From assembly GCF_003627755.1 (NCBI RefSeq), contig NZ_CP032694.1, positions 3,277,501 through 3,341,500 on the forward strand: 64,000 nt of DNA, given 5' to 3'. The position numbers were made by a program, and so were the translations under genes. The DNA comes from Rhizobium jaguaris (GTDB lineage: Bacteria; Pseudomonadota; Alphaproteobacteria; Rhizobiales; Rhizobiaceae). The notes below the pieces were generated by a model, which saw nothing but the letters and a program-made list of their open reading frames with translations, was not told the origin of the DNA and ran no database searches. Positions 9,011 to 16,609 of the stretch are shown here, piece by piece (the first letter of the stretch is position 1; every line of letters begins with the position of its first letter).

Positions 9011-9076
9011 ATCGGGAGTTGGCAGCGCGACGGGCGCATGCAATCCTCATCATCCGCAACACGACAAGGGAAAATC

Positions 9077-9358
9077 ATGGACATCCGCAACGAAGACAAC
9101 GCATCGGGCGGCCGTTATGCCGCAACCGTCGAAGGCCACGAGGCAGAGATGACATTTTCCCGCGCCTCCCCCACGCTCATCATCATCGACCATACGGGCG
9201 TTCCGGAAGCGCTCCGCGGCAAGGGAGTGGGCCAAGCCCTTGCCCTTCACGCCGTCGAGGAAGCTCGCCGTGGCGGCTGGAAGATCATCCCGCTCTGCCC
9301 GTTTTTCAAGGCGCAGGCCCTGCGTCACGAGGAATGGCGCGACGTGGTGAACATGTAG
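9077..9358 (+). CDS. Small GNAT-fold N-acetyltransferase-like protein
   Basis: This 93-residue protein resembles the short single-domain acetyltransferases of the YjdJ/GTLF type: an MTFSR..TLIIIDHTGVPEALRGKGVGQALALHAVEEAR core with the acetyl-CoA loop (RGKGVG) and a KIIPLCPFFKA strand. The substrate is unknown. The ATG at 9077 follows AAGGGAAAATC, a usable ribosome-binding site, and is preferred to an upstream in-frame ATG at 9038. Confidence 0.82.
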   Translation: MDIRNEDNASGGRYAATVEGHEAEMTFSRASPTLIIIDHTGVPEALRGKGVGQALALHAVEEARRGGWKIIPLCPFFKAQALRHEEWRDVVNM

Positions 9359-9363
9359 GTAGC

Positions 9364-9394
9364 AGATAAGAGAATTTGTGAATTTTGCTTATCT
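9364..9394. promoter_or_regulatory. Inverted repeat upstream of parD
   Basis: AGATAAG (9364-9370) and CTTATCT (9388-9394) form a perfect 7-bp inverted repeat 35-65 bp before the parD ATG. ParD-type antitoxins repress their own operon through such sites. Confidence 0.4.
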
Positions 9395-9428
9395 CGGCTA
9401 ACATCGGATCCACAAAAGGAGACCCGAG

Positions 9429-9695
9429 ATGGCGACTATGACCGTATCCCTTCCGGACCAGATGAAGGACTGGATCGAGGCCCAAATTCGCAAGGGCGAA
9501 TATGCCAGCACCAGCGATTATGTCCGTGATCTGGTTCGCAAGGACCGTGCACGTCGCGGCGAAGAATATACGATCGAAGAATTGCGTGAAATTTTTGCCG
9601 ACGCCAAAGCCAGTGGCATAAGCGAAAAGACGGTAGAAGAAATCCGCGCCGAAGCGTTACAGATTGCCCGCGCCCGCGGTTTGATACGTGACTAA
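9429..9695 (+). CDS. parD: ParD-family antitoxin (ribbon-helix-helix)
   Basis: The 88-residue protein starts MATMTVSLPDQMKDWIEAQI, the beta strand and helix of a ribbon-helix-helix DNA-binding domain, continuing GEYASTSDYVRDLVRKD as in ParD/CopG antitoxins. The C-terminal half (EEYTIEELREIFADA) would wrap the toxin. A GGAGA ribosome-binding site precedes the ATG. Its stop overlaps the GTG start of the toxin frame by 8 bp, as expected for a coupled type II module. Its partner looks frameshifted, so the module may no longer kill. Confidence 0.88.
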   Translation: MATMTVSLPDQMKDWIEAQIRKGEYASTSDYVRDLVRKDRARRGEEYTIEELREIFADAKASGISEKTVEEIRAEALQIARARGLIRD

Positions 9696-9977
9696 ATACG
9701 AGCTATCAGCCCGTGCCAGTAAAGAATTTAGAGAACTATACTTGGATGGTATCGAGAAATTTGGCTTGCGGCAGGCCGATCGATATCTGGACGAACTGAT
9801 CCATCGCTTTGAATTGTTGGCTGACAATCCTTTTATGGGCCGCAAGGCGGAGTCAATTGCGCCAACTGCACGGCGCCAGAACATAAGAGTCATATTATTC
9901 TCTATGAACGAACGGAGCGTGACGTGATCGTCCAAGCCATCGTACCAAGTCGAAGCATTATTCGGCTCCAATTGTAG
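9688..9977 (+). pseudogene. parE: ParE-family toxin gene with a probable frameshift
   Basis: The frame from the GTG at 9688 reads as a RelE/ParE toxin (LSARASKEFRELYLDGIEKFG, LADNPFMGRK) but ends after 79 residues in an unrelated tail. In the next frame, from about 9868 to the stop at 9977, the sequence reads EHKSHIILYERTERDVIVQ, which is the expected ParE C-terminal strand pair. Adding one base after CGGCGCCA (about 9870) joins the two into a 96-residue protein, the normal ParE length. The last residues (PSRSIIRLQL) also differ from the usual C-terminus. I infer an inactivated toxin. Confidence 0.75.
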
Positions 9978-10017
9978 GACCTGTCGACCAACACCCTACA
10001 CCTCCGACAAAACACCA

Positions 10018-10065
10018 AAAGCCGTGCATGGCCGGCCACCCACTTGGCCAGTCATGCACGGCTTT
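10018..10065 (-). terminator. Long hairpin, probable terminator of the FliJ-like gene
   Basis: AAAGCCGTGCATG (10018-10030) pairs with CATGCACGGCTTT (10053-10065), a 13-bp stem. Read leftwards it is followed by TGGTGTTTTG. It lies about 100 bp beyond the stop of the FliJ-like gene and also after parE. Confidence 0.55.
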
Positions 10066-10161
10066 CGAGCCGTTCCCGTCGCTTCTTGCATGATCCCGAA
10101 ATTCGTTCCGGTTTCGGAACGGAACTATGCGACCTCAAGCAAGGACGACGGATTGGTTAAT

Positions 10162-10518
10162 TCAGGCGCGCGCCCTCACCGGGCCCGAACCATCGCGCTC
10201 TTCGAGCGCTGCGGCTTTGGCGTATTCGGCCTGCATTTCCTCCAGCGATGTTTCCAGCGCCTCTTCCTGCACCTGCAACTCCCGGATCGACACGTGCAGG
10301 TTGTCCGCACGCTGACGTGCGGCCTTGGCAAAGGTCGGATAAGCGAAGTGGTTAGGATCGGAAATGCCGGACTTTTTCTCTTCCAGCACGATCTGGTTCT
10401 CCAGATCCTTTGTCATGCGGTCGAATTCCGCCATCATCATCTGCAGTTGCTGCAGTTGACGACGTTTTTCGTTCACCTGAAATTCCTTCAGGCGCGTTAG
10501 GCTCTCACGTGATTTCAT
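10162..10518 (-). CDS. FliJ-like coiled-coil protein
   Basis: This 118-residue, highly charged protein begins MKSRESLTRLKEFQVNEKRRQLQQLQMMMAEF and is predicted to be almost wholly alpha-helical coiled coil. That matches the proteins annotated as FliJ, flagellar export chaperones, which sit divergently from ctrA in many Alphaproteobacteria. The ATG at 10518 lies 8 bases after GGGAG; the ATG at 10524 would leave only 2 bases and is less likely. The flagellar role is inferred from resemblance and place. Confidence 0.8.
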   Translation of the reverse strand: MKSRESLTRLKEFQVNEKRRQLQQLQMMMAEFDRMTKDLENQIVLEEKKSGISDPNHFAYPTFAKAARQRADNLHVSIRELQVQEEALETSLEEMQAEYAKAAALEERDGSGPVRARA

Positions 10519-10959
10519 ACGCATTACTCCCGTGATGCGAGACCCCGGCTCTCTATATGTTGACCCACCGCACCGCTTTGAAACGGCTTGGTTAAAAAAA
10601 TTTCCAGCGATCTTAATAAAAACCTACCGCTGGTAACCTTTCGTTTACGGGCATCGTTAATGATAGGGACGATCATTTAAGGGTCAGTAAATGTCACGGT
10701 CGGAATTCGAGATGTCGGCATTGGTGAGTCGAATGAATCACTTGGCGTGTCTTCTTAATGCAACACTTTAGGAATGATATTTGCCGATTGTCTTTGGAAA
10801 ACAGTGCAATGGAAAAATTATTTAATAAATTCGATACGTCTTGCCAGAGTGAATCAGAATTTGTTAACCATTCCGTGGCAGCTTCCAAATCAGGCAGTGA
10901 TTTGATCGGTATCGCGTAAGGGGGCTGACGACCTTTCGGCGGCGGTAAAGGGGATAATT
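10519..10959. promoter_or_regulatory. Divergent FliJ-like/ctrA control region
   Basis: This 441-bp AT-richer region has no credible gene. Three GANTC sites, the target of the CcrM methylase, occur before ctrA at 10726, 10735 and 10851. The CtrA half-site-like word TTAACCAT is at 10864-10871, 89 bp before the ctrA ATG. In Caulobacter ctrA promoters are controlled by methylation and by CtrA itself, so the layout suits autoregulation and cell-cycle timing. Confidence 0.5.
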
Positions 10960-11661
10960 ATGCGGGTTCTACTTATTGAAGACGATAGCGCGACAGCGCA
11001 GAGCATCGAACTGATGCTCAAATCCGAAAGTTTCAACGTTTATACCACCGATCTCGGTGAAGAAGGCGTCGATCTCGGAAAGCTCTACGACTACGATATC
11101 ATTCTGCTCGATCTTAACCTTCCCGACATGTCCGGCTACGAAGTGCTTCGCACGCTGCGCCTCTCGAAGGTAAAGACGCCGATCCTTATCCTCTCCGGCA
11201 TGGCCGGTATTGAAGACAAGGTTCGCGGTCTCGGCTTCGGCGCCGACGACTATATGACCAAGCCCTTTCACAAGGATGAACTGGTCGCGCGAATTCACGC
11301 CATCGTCCGTCGCTCCAAGGGACACGCCCAGTCGGTGATCCTGACCGGCGAACTGATCGTCAATCTCGACGCCAAGACCGTCGAAGTCGGCGGCCAGCGC
11401 GTGCATCTGACCGGCAAGGAATATCAGATGCTGGAGCTGCTTTCGCTCCGCAAGGGCACGACGCTCACCAAGGAAATGTTCCTCAACCACCTTTATGGCG
11501 GCATGGACGAGCCGGAACTGAAGATCATCGACGTCTTCATCTGCAAACTGCGCAAGAAACTCGCCAATGCTGCCGGCGGCGCCAACTATATCGAAACCGT
11601 CTGGGGCCGCGGTTATGTGCTGCGCGAGCCCGACAGCAGCGATTTCGCCGAAAGCGCCTGA
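10960..11661 (+). CDS. ctrA: Cell-cycle response regulator CtrA
   Basis: The 233-residue protein is an OmpR-type regulator. It has a receiver domain with acidic pocket (IEDD, residues 6-9), phosphoacceptor Asp51 in [15 protein letters not shown], and conserved KPF near residue 103. A C-terminal winged helix ends [14 protein letters not shown]. Sequence and length match CtrA, the essential alphaproteobacterial master regulator of division, flagellum and replication timing. Phosphate reaches it through CckA and ChpT; chpT lies 0.7 kb downstream on the other strand. A strong terminator follows. Confidence 0.97.
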   Translation: MRVLLIEDDSATAQSIELMLKSESFNVYTTDLGEEGVDLGKLYDYDIILLDLNLPDMSGYEVLRTLRLSKVKTPILILSGMAGIEDKVRGLGFGADDYMTKPFHKDELVARIHAIVRRSKGHAQSVILTGELIVNLDAKTVEVGGQRVHLTGKEYQMLELLSLRKGTTLTKEMFLNHLYGGMDEPELKIIDVFICKLRKKLANAAGGANYIETVWGRGYVLREPDSSDFAESA

Positions 11662-11690
11662 ACCGCCCCCCTTTTATCGCCGAATCCGTC

Positions 11691-11720
11691 AAAATCCCGC
11701 CCTCTCAGGCGGGATTTTTT
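11691..11720 (+). terminator. Rho-independent terminator of ctrA
   Basis: AATCCCGCC (11693-11701) and GGCGGGATT (11708-11716) form a 9-bp stem with a 6-base loop and a T run, 30 bp after the ctrA stop. Confidence 0.9.
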
Positions 11721-11737
11721 GTGTTGCGTTTTCAAAC

Positions 11738-11767
11738 AAAAAAATAAGGCCGCCAGAAGAGGCGGCC
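11738..11767 (-). terminator. Rho-independent terminator of the receiver-domain gene
   Basis: GGCCGCC (11748-11754) and GGCGGCC (11761-11767) form a stem. Read leftwards it runs into TTATTTTTTT. It faces the ctrA terminator. Confidence 0.8.
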
Positions 11768-11796
11768 GCCATGCGTTCAATAGTCTGCGGAAATGA

Positions 11797-12159
11797 TCAG
11801 GCGGCGACGGCACGATTGCCGAAGACGGCAGTCAGGATCTTGCGGTCGAAGGGCTTCAGCAGGAAATCAGTGGCGCCGGCCCGTTTGCCGGCCATCAGCT
11901 TGCGCAGGTCCGCTTCGACGACGCAGTAGTAGATTTTCACCTCCTTGCCGTTCGGCATGGCGCGGATGCTGGCGATCAGATCGAGAGCGCCTTCCATGCC
12001 GGCGTCGACGATCAGGTAATCGGGGAGTTCGGCCTGGCAGCGCGTCAACGCCTCGCGGGCATCGCCGGCTTCGCTGACAAGAAAATCGAGCTCGGACAGA
12101 ATGCGTTTGCCGACCTTGCGTACGACATCCGACGTATCCGTAATCATGAATCGCTGCAT
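11797..12159 (-). CDS. Single-domain response regulator
   Basis: This 120-residue receiver domain has no output domain. It carries ITDTSD in place of the usual acidic pair, the phosphoacceptor Asp in YLIVDAGM, and the conserved Lys in FLLKPFDRKIL. AGGAG lies 6 bases before the ATG at 12159, which fixes the start; a longer frame to 12207 lacks support. It lies just after chpT on the same strand, so it may be another phosphate acceptor or a sink in the ChpT/CtrA relay, but that is inference from position. Confidence 0.85.
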   Translation of the reverse strand: MQRFMITDTSDVVRKVGKRILSELDFLVSEAGDAREALTRCQAELPDYLIVDAGMEGALDLIASIRAMPNGKEVKIYYCVVEADLRKLMAGKRAGATDFLLKPFDRKILTAVFGNRAVAA

Positions 12160-12366
12160 CGTCAGCTCCTTCGCGCCCGGCGACCATCGTTCGGGCACCA
12201 ACTTCAAATTGGGACGATAGGCGCACGAGGCTAAGGATTCGTTACCGCTATATTCTTATTTGCGTAGATAACTGAAAGACCGCGAGAGAGCAGCGATACA
12301 CGTAACAATGAACCCGCAGCCGGAGGTCCGGTTACGGGTTCATTGATATGATCGTGCGAGCAACGC

Positions 12367-13014
12367 TTATTCGCTGCGCATGGCGGCGACAAAAGTCAGC
12401 TCTTCCGGCGTGGCGTTGTAGGAAAGTTCCATGCCGCTCTCGTCGGCCAGAAGCACGGTGTAGTAGGGCTGGATAGAGTGGGCATCGACTGCCTCTTCCA
12501 GTGTACCCGAGCAGATCTCCGCGAATTTGGGCGGCACTCGCATCAGCCGGCCCTTGGCCGTGATCGTGAACTTCGCGTCGAGATCGGGATTTTCCAGCGT
12601 CACCTCGATATTGCCGCCGCGTGGGATCGAGCCATAGGCGACGAGGAAGAGGTTGAGTAGCAATTTCACACGGTTTTTCGGGATGATAGCGCGCGGGCCG
12701 ATCCAAGTGACTTCGGTCTTTTTTTCGGCGGCGGCGAAATCCTTGGCGGCTCGCTCGGCCTCGCCGGTATCAATCGAGGCACCGACCGATCCGGACGCGC
12801 CAAAGGCAAGGCGTGCGAATTTGAGACGGACGGAGGCATTAAGGGCACTGGTGCGGATCAGCTCCATCGCGTCGGCATCGGCGCCGCCCTCGTCGAGCAA
12901 CTCGAGGCCGTTGTTGATCGCACCGACCGGAGAGATCACATCATGGCATACGCGGCTGCACAGCAGCGCGGCCAGATCAGGTCCGGTCAAGGTGAGGTTC
13001 GGATTCTTCGACAT
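12367..13014 (-). CDS. chpT: Histidine phosphotransferase ChpT
   Basis: The 215-residue protein matches the HPTransfase (DUF2328) family. The phosphorylated His is in the N-terminal CSRVCHDVISPVGAINNGLELL helix, and the rest resembles a degenerate histidine-kinase ATP-binding fold (MRVPPKF, HSIQPYYTVLLAD). ChpT forms a dimer in the cytoplasm and moves phosphate from CckA to CtrA and CpdR. The ATG at 13014 is preceded by AGGAG at 7 bases. The nearness to ctrA and eipA supports the call. Confidence 0.93.
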   Translation of the reverse strand: MSKNPNLTLTGPDLAALLCSRVCHDVISPVGAINNGLELLDEGGADADAMELIRTSALNASVRLKFARLAFGASGSVGASIDTGEAERAAKDFAAAEKKTEVTWIGPRAIIPKNRVKLLLNLFLVAYGSIPRGGNIEVTLENPDLDAKFTITAKGRLMRVPPKFAEICSGTLEEAVDAHSIQPYYTVLLADESGMELSYNATPEELTFVAAMRSE

Positions 13015-13132
13015 TCATTGTCTCCTGAATGCTGACAAGGCGGAACGCAGTATGATTCTACGTTGCCACGGCAAGATTGCCCGAGGATTGCCGCAGGCGG
13101 CGTACCGCACGCCATAAAGACACCATATTTGG

Positions 13133-13147
13133 TAAACCGATTGTTAA
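13133..13147. promoter_or_regulatory. CtrA-like motif between chpT and eipA
   Basis: TAAA-CCGATTG-TTAA has the N7 spacing of the CtrA site with one mismatch to TTAA-N7-TTAA. It lies about 120 bp upstream of the chpT ATG and 175 bp upstream of the eipA ATG, in a 306-bp intergenic region with no other feature. Brucella eipA is reported as a CtrA target, so this is a reasonable candidate. Confidence 0.45.
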
Positions 13148-13320
13148 GATGATCGACGCAAAATGCATTCATCACCACCAGACCCTTTCGTGCACGATTC
13201 GCCGTGCGGAACATGGGCGGAACGGTCTGGATTGAGGAGCGAGGTGTATTTGGCGCGTTCGTGCGAATGCGCAACGCATCGGCTCCCCATTGCACCGACC
13301 ATGATGAACGGATGACTGTC

Positions 13321-13932
13321 ATGCGCTATCAACTCCTGAAGAGAATGCCTAGCCTCGGCACGAGAACGGTCGGCCTCGGCCTGATCTTAGCCCTCGTAGC
13401 GTTGGTAAGCTTCGCGTTGCCGGTTCGTCAGGCAGCGGCCGCGGCCAGTAACGAATATTCGATGCAGGAAATCGTCGACGCCGGCCACTCCTTCTTCGGC
13501 TCGACCAGCGGCGGCCTCGCCAAGGTGGTCGAGCGGGCCTTTCAGCAATATGGGCTGCCGAATGGCTACATCCTCGGCCAGGAAGGCTCGGGCGCCTTCA
13601 TCGCAGGATTGACCTATGGCGAAGGCCAGCTCAACACCAAGAATGCCGGCGAGCACCCGCTTTATTGGCAGGGCCCGTCCCTTGGCCTCGATTACGGCGG
13701 TCAGGGCACCCGCGTTATGATGCTGGTCTACGACCTGCCGAGCGTCAACAGTGTCTATACCCGCTTTGGCGGCGTCAGCGGCCAAGCCTTCGTCGTCGCC
13801 GGCGTCGGCATGACGGTGCTGAAGAACAACGACATCGTGCTGGTGCCGATCCGCACGGGCCTTGGCGCCCGTCTTGGCGTCAACCTCGGCTACCTCAAGG
13901 TTACACCGAACCCGACGTGGAATCCTTTCTGA
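13321..13932 (+). CDS. eipA: Envelope integrity protein EipA family (DUF1134), periplasmic
   Basis: The 203-residue protein has an N-terminal signal sequence (TVGLGLILALVALVSFALPVRQAAA) and then the DUF1134 body: YSMQEIVDAGHSFFGSTSGGLAKVVE, GYILGQEGSGAFIAG, LGLDYGGQG. In Brucella the family member EipA is a periplasmic protein needed for envelope stress resistance. The ATG at 13321 lies 8 bases after a GGA. A longer frame from 13204 has no good signal peptide. It is divergent from chpT. Confidence 0.85.
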   Translation: MRYQLLKRMPSLGTRTVGLGLILALVALVSFALPVRQAAAAASNEYSMQEIVDAGHSFFGSTSGGLAKVVERAFQQYGLPNGYILGQEGSGAFIAGLTYGEGQLNTKNAGEHPLYWQGPSLGLDYGGQGTRVMMLVYDLPSVNSVYTRFGGVSGQAFVVAGVGMTVLKNNDIVLVPIRTGLGARLGVNLGYLKVTPNPTWNPF

Positions 13933-13970
13933 TATTACTGGCCATATTTCCTCCGCCGATCTCATCTCCT

Positions 13971-13996
13971 GGCCCGCACGGATCGCGGGCCTTTTC
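13971..13996 (+). terminator. Terminator of eipA
   Basis: GGCCCGC (13971-13977) pairs with GCGGGCC (13985-13991), followed by TTTTCTTGT, 40 bp after the stop. Confidence 0.85.
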
Positions 13997-14128
13997 TTGT
14001 GACAAAGCTCCGGCGCGCCGATAAACCATATCCGATTTAAACGCTTGCCCGCGCGCCGGCCCCATGCTTAATCATTTGCTTAATCACTTTATTGAGATTG
14101 AAAACAACTCCTAGATGCTGGCTGCGCC

Positions 14129-15322
14129 GTGATTGAATTCGCTCTGCTGTTTGGATTGGGCTTTCTGACCGCCGCCTTTCTGGGCTTCCTCATTGCGCCC
14201 GCGGTGCACCGCCGTATCGTCTGGTTCACGGAAAAACGGCTGAAGGCGACCATGCCACTAAGCCCGCAGGAAGTGCGGGCGCAGAAGGATATGGCGCGCG
14301 CCCTCTTCGCCGCCGAAAACGCCAAAACCGAACAGGCGCTGACGCAGGAACGCGACAAGAGCGTCGCCTTGCAGATCCACAACGGCAAGCTTCAGCAGGA
14401 AGCCGGTCGCTTCGCCTCTCAAAACAGCGAATTGCGGACCAGGATCGACGACATGGAGGTCGAAGCCGGTGAACTGCGCTCGCGCCTGCGCCGCGAGGAA
14501 AGCTATATCAGCCAGCTCAAATCCGGCATCCATGCCGCTGAAAAGGTCAGCGCCGAAAAGGATGCCGACATCGACACTTTGCGCAAGCGAATGACCAAGA
14601 TGGCTGCCGACGCTGACAATATGAAGATCGACCTCGCGACCCGGGAGACCGAAATCGAGAGCCTGAAGCTCCGTCTCCACACGTTGCGAGACGAGCGCGA
14701 CACGCTGCGCCAGGACCTGAACCTTGCAAGCCTCCGTGCAAAGGATGCAGAATTGCGGTTAGGCCAGGAAAGCGACAAGGCCCAGCGGCTTGAGGAGCGG
14801 CTGGACCGCGAGATCGCCGACAATGCCGATAAGGAAACCGCGATCGAACGCCACGCACATGACTTGGCGCGCCTGAAGGAGAAGCTGGAAACGGCCAATG
14901 CCGAGGCGCAGGAAGCCGGCCAAGTGCTGCGGGCGGCCGGTCTTGTCCCATCCGGCAAGCGGACCAAGGGCTCGAAGCCGCCGATCGGACCGAGGATCGT
15001 GGACATTATCGACAATCGCGCCGATGCAGCAGAAGCGGAACGCAACGTGGAAGACGATATCGCTCAATTGACGGAAGAGGCGCGCAACCGTGCTGCAGCC
15101 CTTTCCGACCGTCTGCTCAAATCCCGTTCGCCCTCGCATGATCAGACCATACGCGAGGAGATCGCCACTATCGCTGCCAACATGGTGGCGCTGACCGCCC
15201 TGAGAGAAGGCGACAAATCGCCAATCTTCGATCTCCTGCCCAAGGAAACGAGCGCCACTGAGCAGGGCGGCCGCGTCAGTCTTGCTGAACGCGCTGCCGC
15301 CCTGTTGCCCAAACAGCAATAA
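14129..15322 (+). CDS. Membrane-anchored coiled-coil protein, function unknown
   Basis: This 397-residue protein has one N-terminal transmembrane helix (about residues 3-24) and then a long heptad-like charged region (about 45-265) rich in Glu, Arg, Lys and Leu, as in TETEIESLKLRLHTLRDERDTL-type stretches. The C-terminal part (IGPRIVDIIDNRADAAEAERN, and LTEEARNRAAALSDRLLKSR) looks less regular. It is probably a single-pass inner-membrane protein with a cytoplasmic scaffold. I recognise it only as a type seen in Rhizobiales. The direct repeat GCTTAATCA lies twice just upstream (about 14067-14088). Confidence 0.8.
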   Translation: MIEFALLFGLGFLTAAFLGFLIAPAVHRRIVWFTEKRLKATMPLSPQEVRAQKDMARALFAAENAKTEQALTQERDKSVALQIHNGKLQQEAGRFASQNSELRTRIDDMEVEAGELRSRLRREESYISQLKSGIHAAEKVSAEKDADIDTLRKRMTKMAADADNMKIDLATRETEIESLKLRLHTLRDERDTLRQDLNLASLRAKDAELRLGQESDKAQRLEERLDREIADNADKETAIERHAHDLARLKEKLETANAEAQEAGQVLRAAGLVPSGKRTKGSKPPIGPRIVDIIDNRADAAEAERNVEDDIAQLTEEARNRAAALSDRLLKSRSPSHDQTIREEIATIAANMVALTALREGDKSPIFDLLPKETSATEQGGRVSLAERAAALLPKQQ

Positions 15323-15346
15323 GGGCTCGATACAAAAACAGAAAAT

Positions 15347-16177
15347 TCAGACGCGTTTGATCAGGGACGCCAGCGCAAAGAGCGCGATGCCGCTCGCCGT
15401 TGCGACGTTCAAGCTGTCGAGGCCAGGCGCCTGCGGTATCCGCAGGCTGCCAAAGGCCGACAGGATCTTCTGCGGCAGCCCCTCTCCCTCGGTACCGACC
15501 ACCAGCGCCATGCGATCAGCCGGCGGAACGACACGAATATCGACCTCGCCGTGAGGCGACAGGCTCCAGATGGAAAAGCCGCGCCCCGCCAGCGCTGTCA
15601 GCAGATCGACATCGCTCAGTTGACGGCAATATGGGACAGTCAGCACCGAGCCCACCGACACGCGCAGCGCTTTGCGATACAGCGGATCACAGCAGGTTTC
15701 GTCGAGCAGCACCGCGTCGGCCTCGAAGGCCGCAGCGTTGCGGAACATCGAACCGACATTGTCGTGATTGGAAACGCCGCAGCCGGTAAGGATAAGTGCC
15801 CGCTCCGGCAACCGGTCGAGGAAGGCGTCGATATCGGTTTCCGCCTTGCGCCGGCCGAGTGCGAGCACCCCGCGATGCAGATGGAAGCCGACGATGCCAT
15901 CCAGTACCGAGGCTTCCGCAACAAATACAGGCACATCAGGCGGGAAGGCGGCGATGATCTCTTCCAATCCCGCCACACGGTTACGCAGCAGCAATACCTT
16001 CTCGGCGACGAAGTCTCCGCCAGCGGCATGTGCCTCCGCCAGAAGGCGCAGCACCACCGTACCCTCGGCAATGAAACGATTCTCGCGGCCGGTCAGATCG
16101 CGTTCGCGGATATTGCGAAATTCGGCGATGCGCGGATCGTCGGGATGCGTGACCTCGATCAACCGGTCGCCTGTCAT
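15347..16177 (-). CDS. TrmH/SpoU-family RNA 2'-O-methyltransferase
   Basis: The 276-residue protein has the three SPOUT motifs in order: SNHDNVGSMFRNAAAFEADAVLL (motif 1), MALVVGTEGEGLP (motif 2) and LDSLNVATASGIALF (motif 3). It should transfer a methyl group from S-adenosylmethionine to a ribose in tRNA or rRNA. An N-terminal substrate-binding segment (FIAEGTVVLRLLAEA) is typical. The ATG at 16177 is chosen because an upstream frame to 16276 overlaps the next gene. It lies 10 bp after that gene on the same strand. Which RNA is modified cannot be told. Confidence 0.92.
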   Translation of the reverse strand: MTGDRLIEVTHPDDPRIAEFRNIRERDLTGRENRFIAEGTVVLRLLAEAHAAGGDFVAEKVLLLRNRVAGLEEIIAAFPPDVPVFVAEASVLDGIVGFHLHRGVLALGRRKAETDIDAFLDRLPERALILTGCGVSNHDNVGSMFRNAAAFEADAVLLDETCCDPLYRKALRVSVGSVLTVPYCRQLSDVDLLTALAGRGFSIWSLSPHGEVDIRVVPPADRMALVVGTEGEGLPQKILSAFGSLRIPQAPGLDSLNVATASGIALFALASLIKRV

Positions 16178-16187
16178 CACAAGGCCG

Positions 16188-16565
16188 TCAGTTGGAGAGC
16201 GATATGGTCGCGACGATGCGGCCGATACCGTAGTCGAAGACGACGGCCTGACGCTCGCCGCTGGCGAGCGTGCCATAGAACAGCACCTGGCTTCCGGAGA
16301 GCGCCGTGGACTGCACTGTGAAACCTTTCGGCAGTGCGACGGTCACCGCAACAGGCGCATCGGAGGGAATATTCGAGGCGATAGAGCCCCCTGCCTTCGG
16401 CACGGGGCGCATCGTCTTGTAGACAACGGCGCCGAACACCGCCATAAGGCTCACCACCATGATGGCGGCCGAGACGATCTGCAGGCGGACCATCTTGCGT
16501 CGGACATTTTCCATCGCCGGATCGAGGGGCTTTTCCTCTTGATCGTCTGGCTGGAGATTCGTCAT
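16188..16565 (-). CDS. Small single-pass membrane protein, function unknown
   Basis: This 125-residue protein has an acidic N-terminus (MTNLQPDDQEEKPLDPAMENVRRK), one transmembrane helix (about residues 29-50, IVSAAIMVVSLMAVFGAVVY) and a small C-terminal beta-rich domain ending IGRIVATISLSN. The charge pattern suggests the C-terminus is periplasmic. It forms an operon with the TrmH-family gene 10 bp downstream and is divergent from the pseudouridine synthase gene. No function is assigned. Confidence 0.82.
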   Translation of the reverse strand: MTNLQPDDQEEKPLDPAMENVRRKMVRLQIVSAAIMVVSLMAVFGAVVYKTMRPVPKAGGSIASNIPSDAPVAVTVALPKGFTVQSTALSGSQVLFYGTLASGERQAVVFDYGIGRIVATISLSN

Positions 16566-16609
16566 CGATGCGTCCTTATTCCCTAGAGAGCGCCCTATGC
16601 GCTGGAGAA

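Noticed and set aside
10694..10888. A 64-codon open frame in the ctrA upstream region
   Set aside because: No ribosome-binding site, no recognisable protein features, and it overlaps the GANTC and TTAACCAT control elements.
14067..14088. TTAATCATTTGCTTAA as a CtrA site before the coiled-coil gene
   Set aside because: The half-sites are separated by 8, not 7, bases. It is better described as the direct repeat GCTTAATCA.
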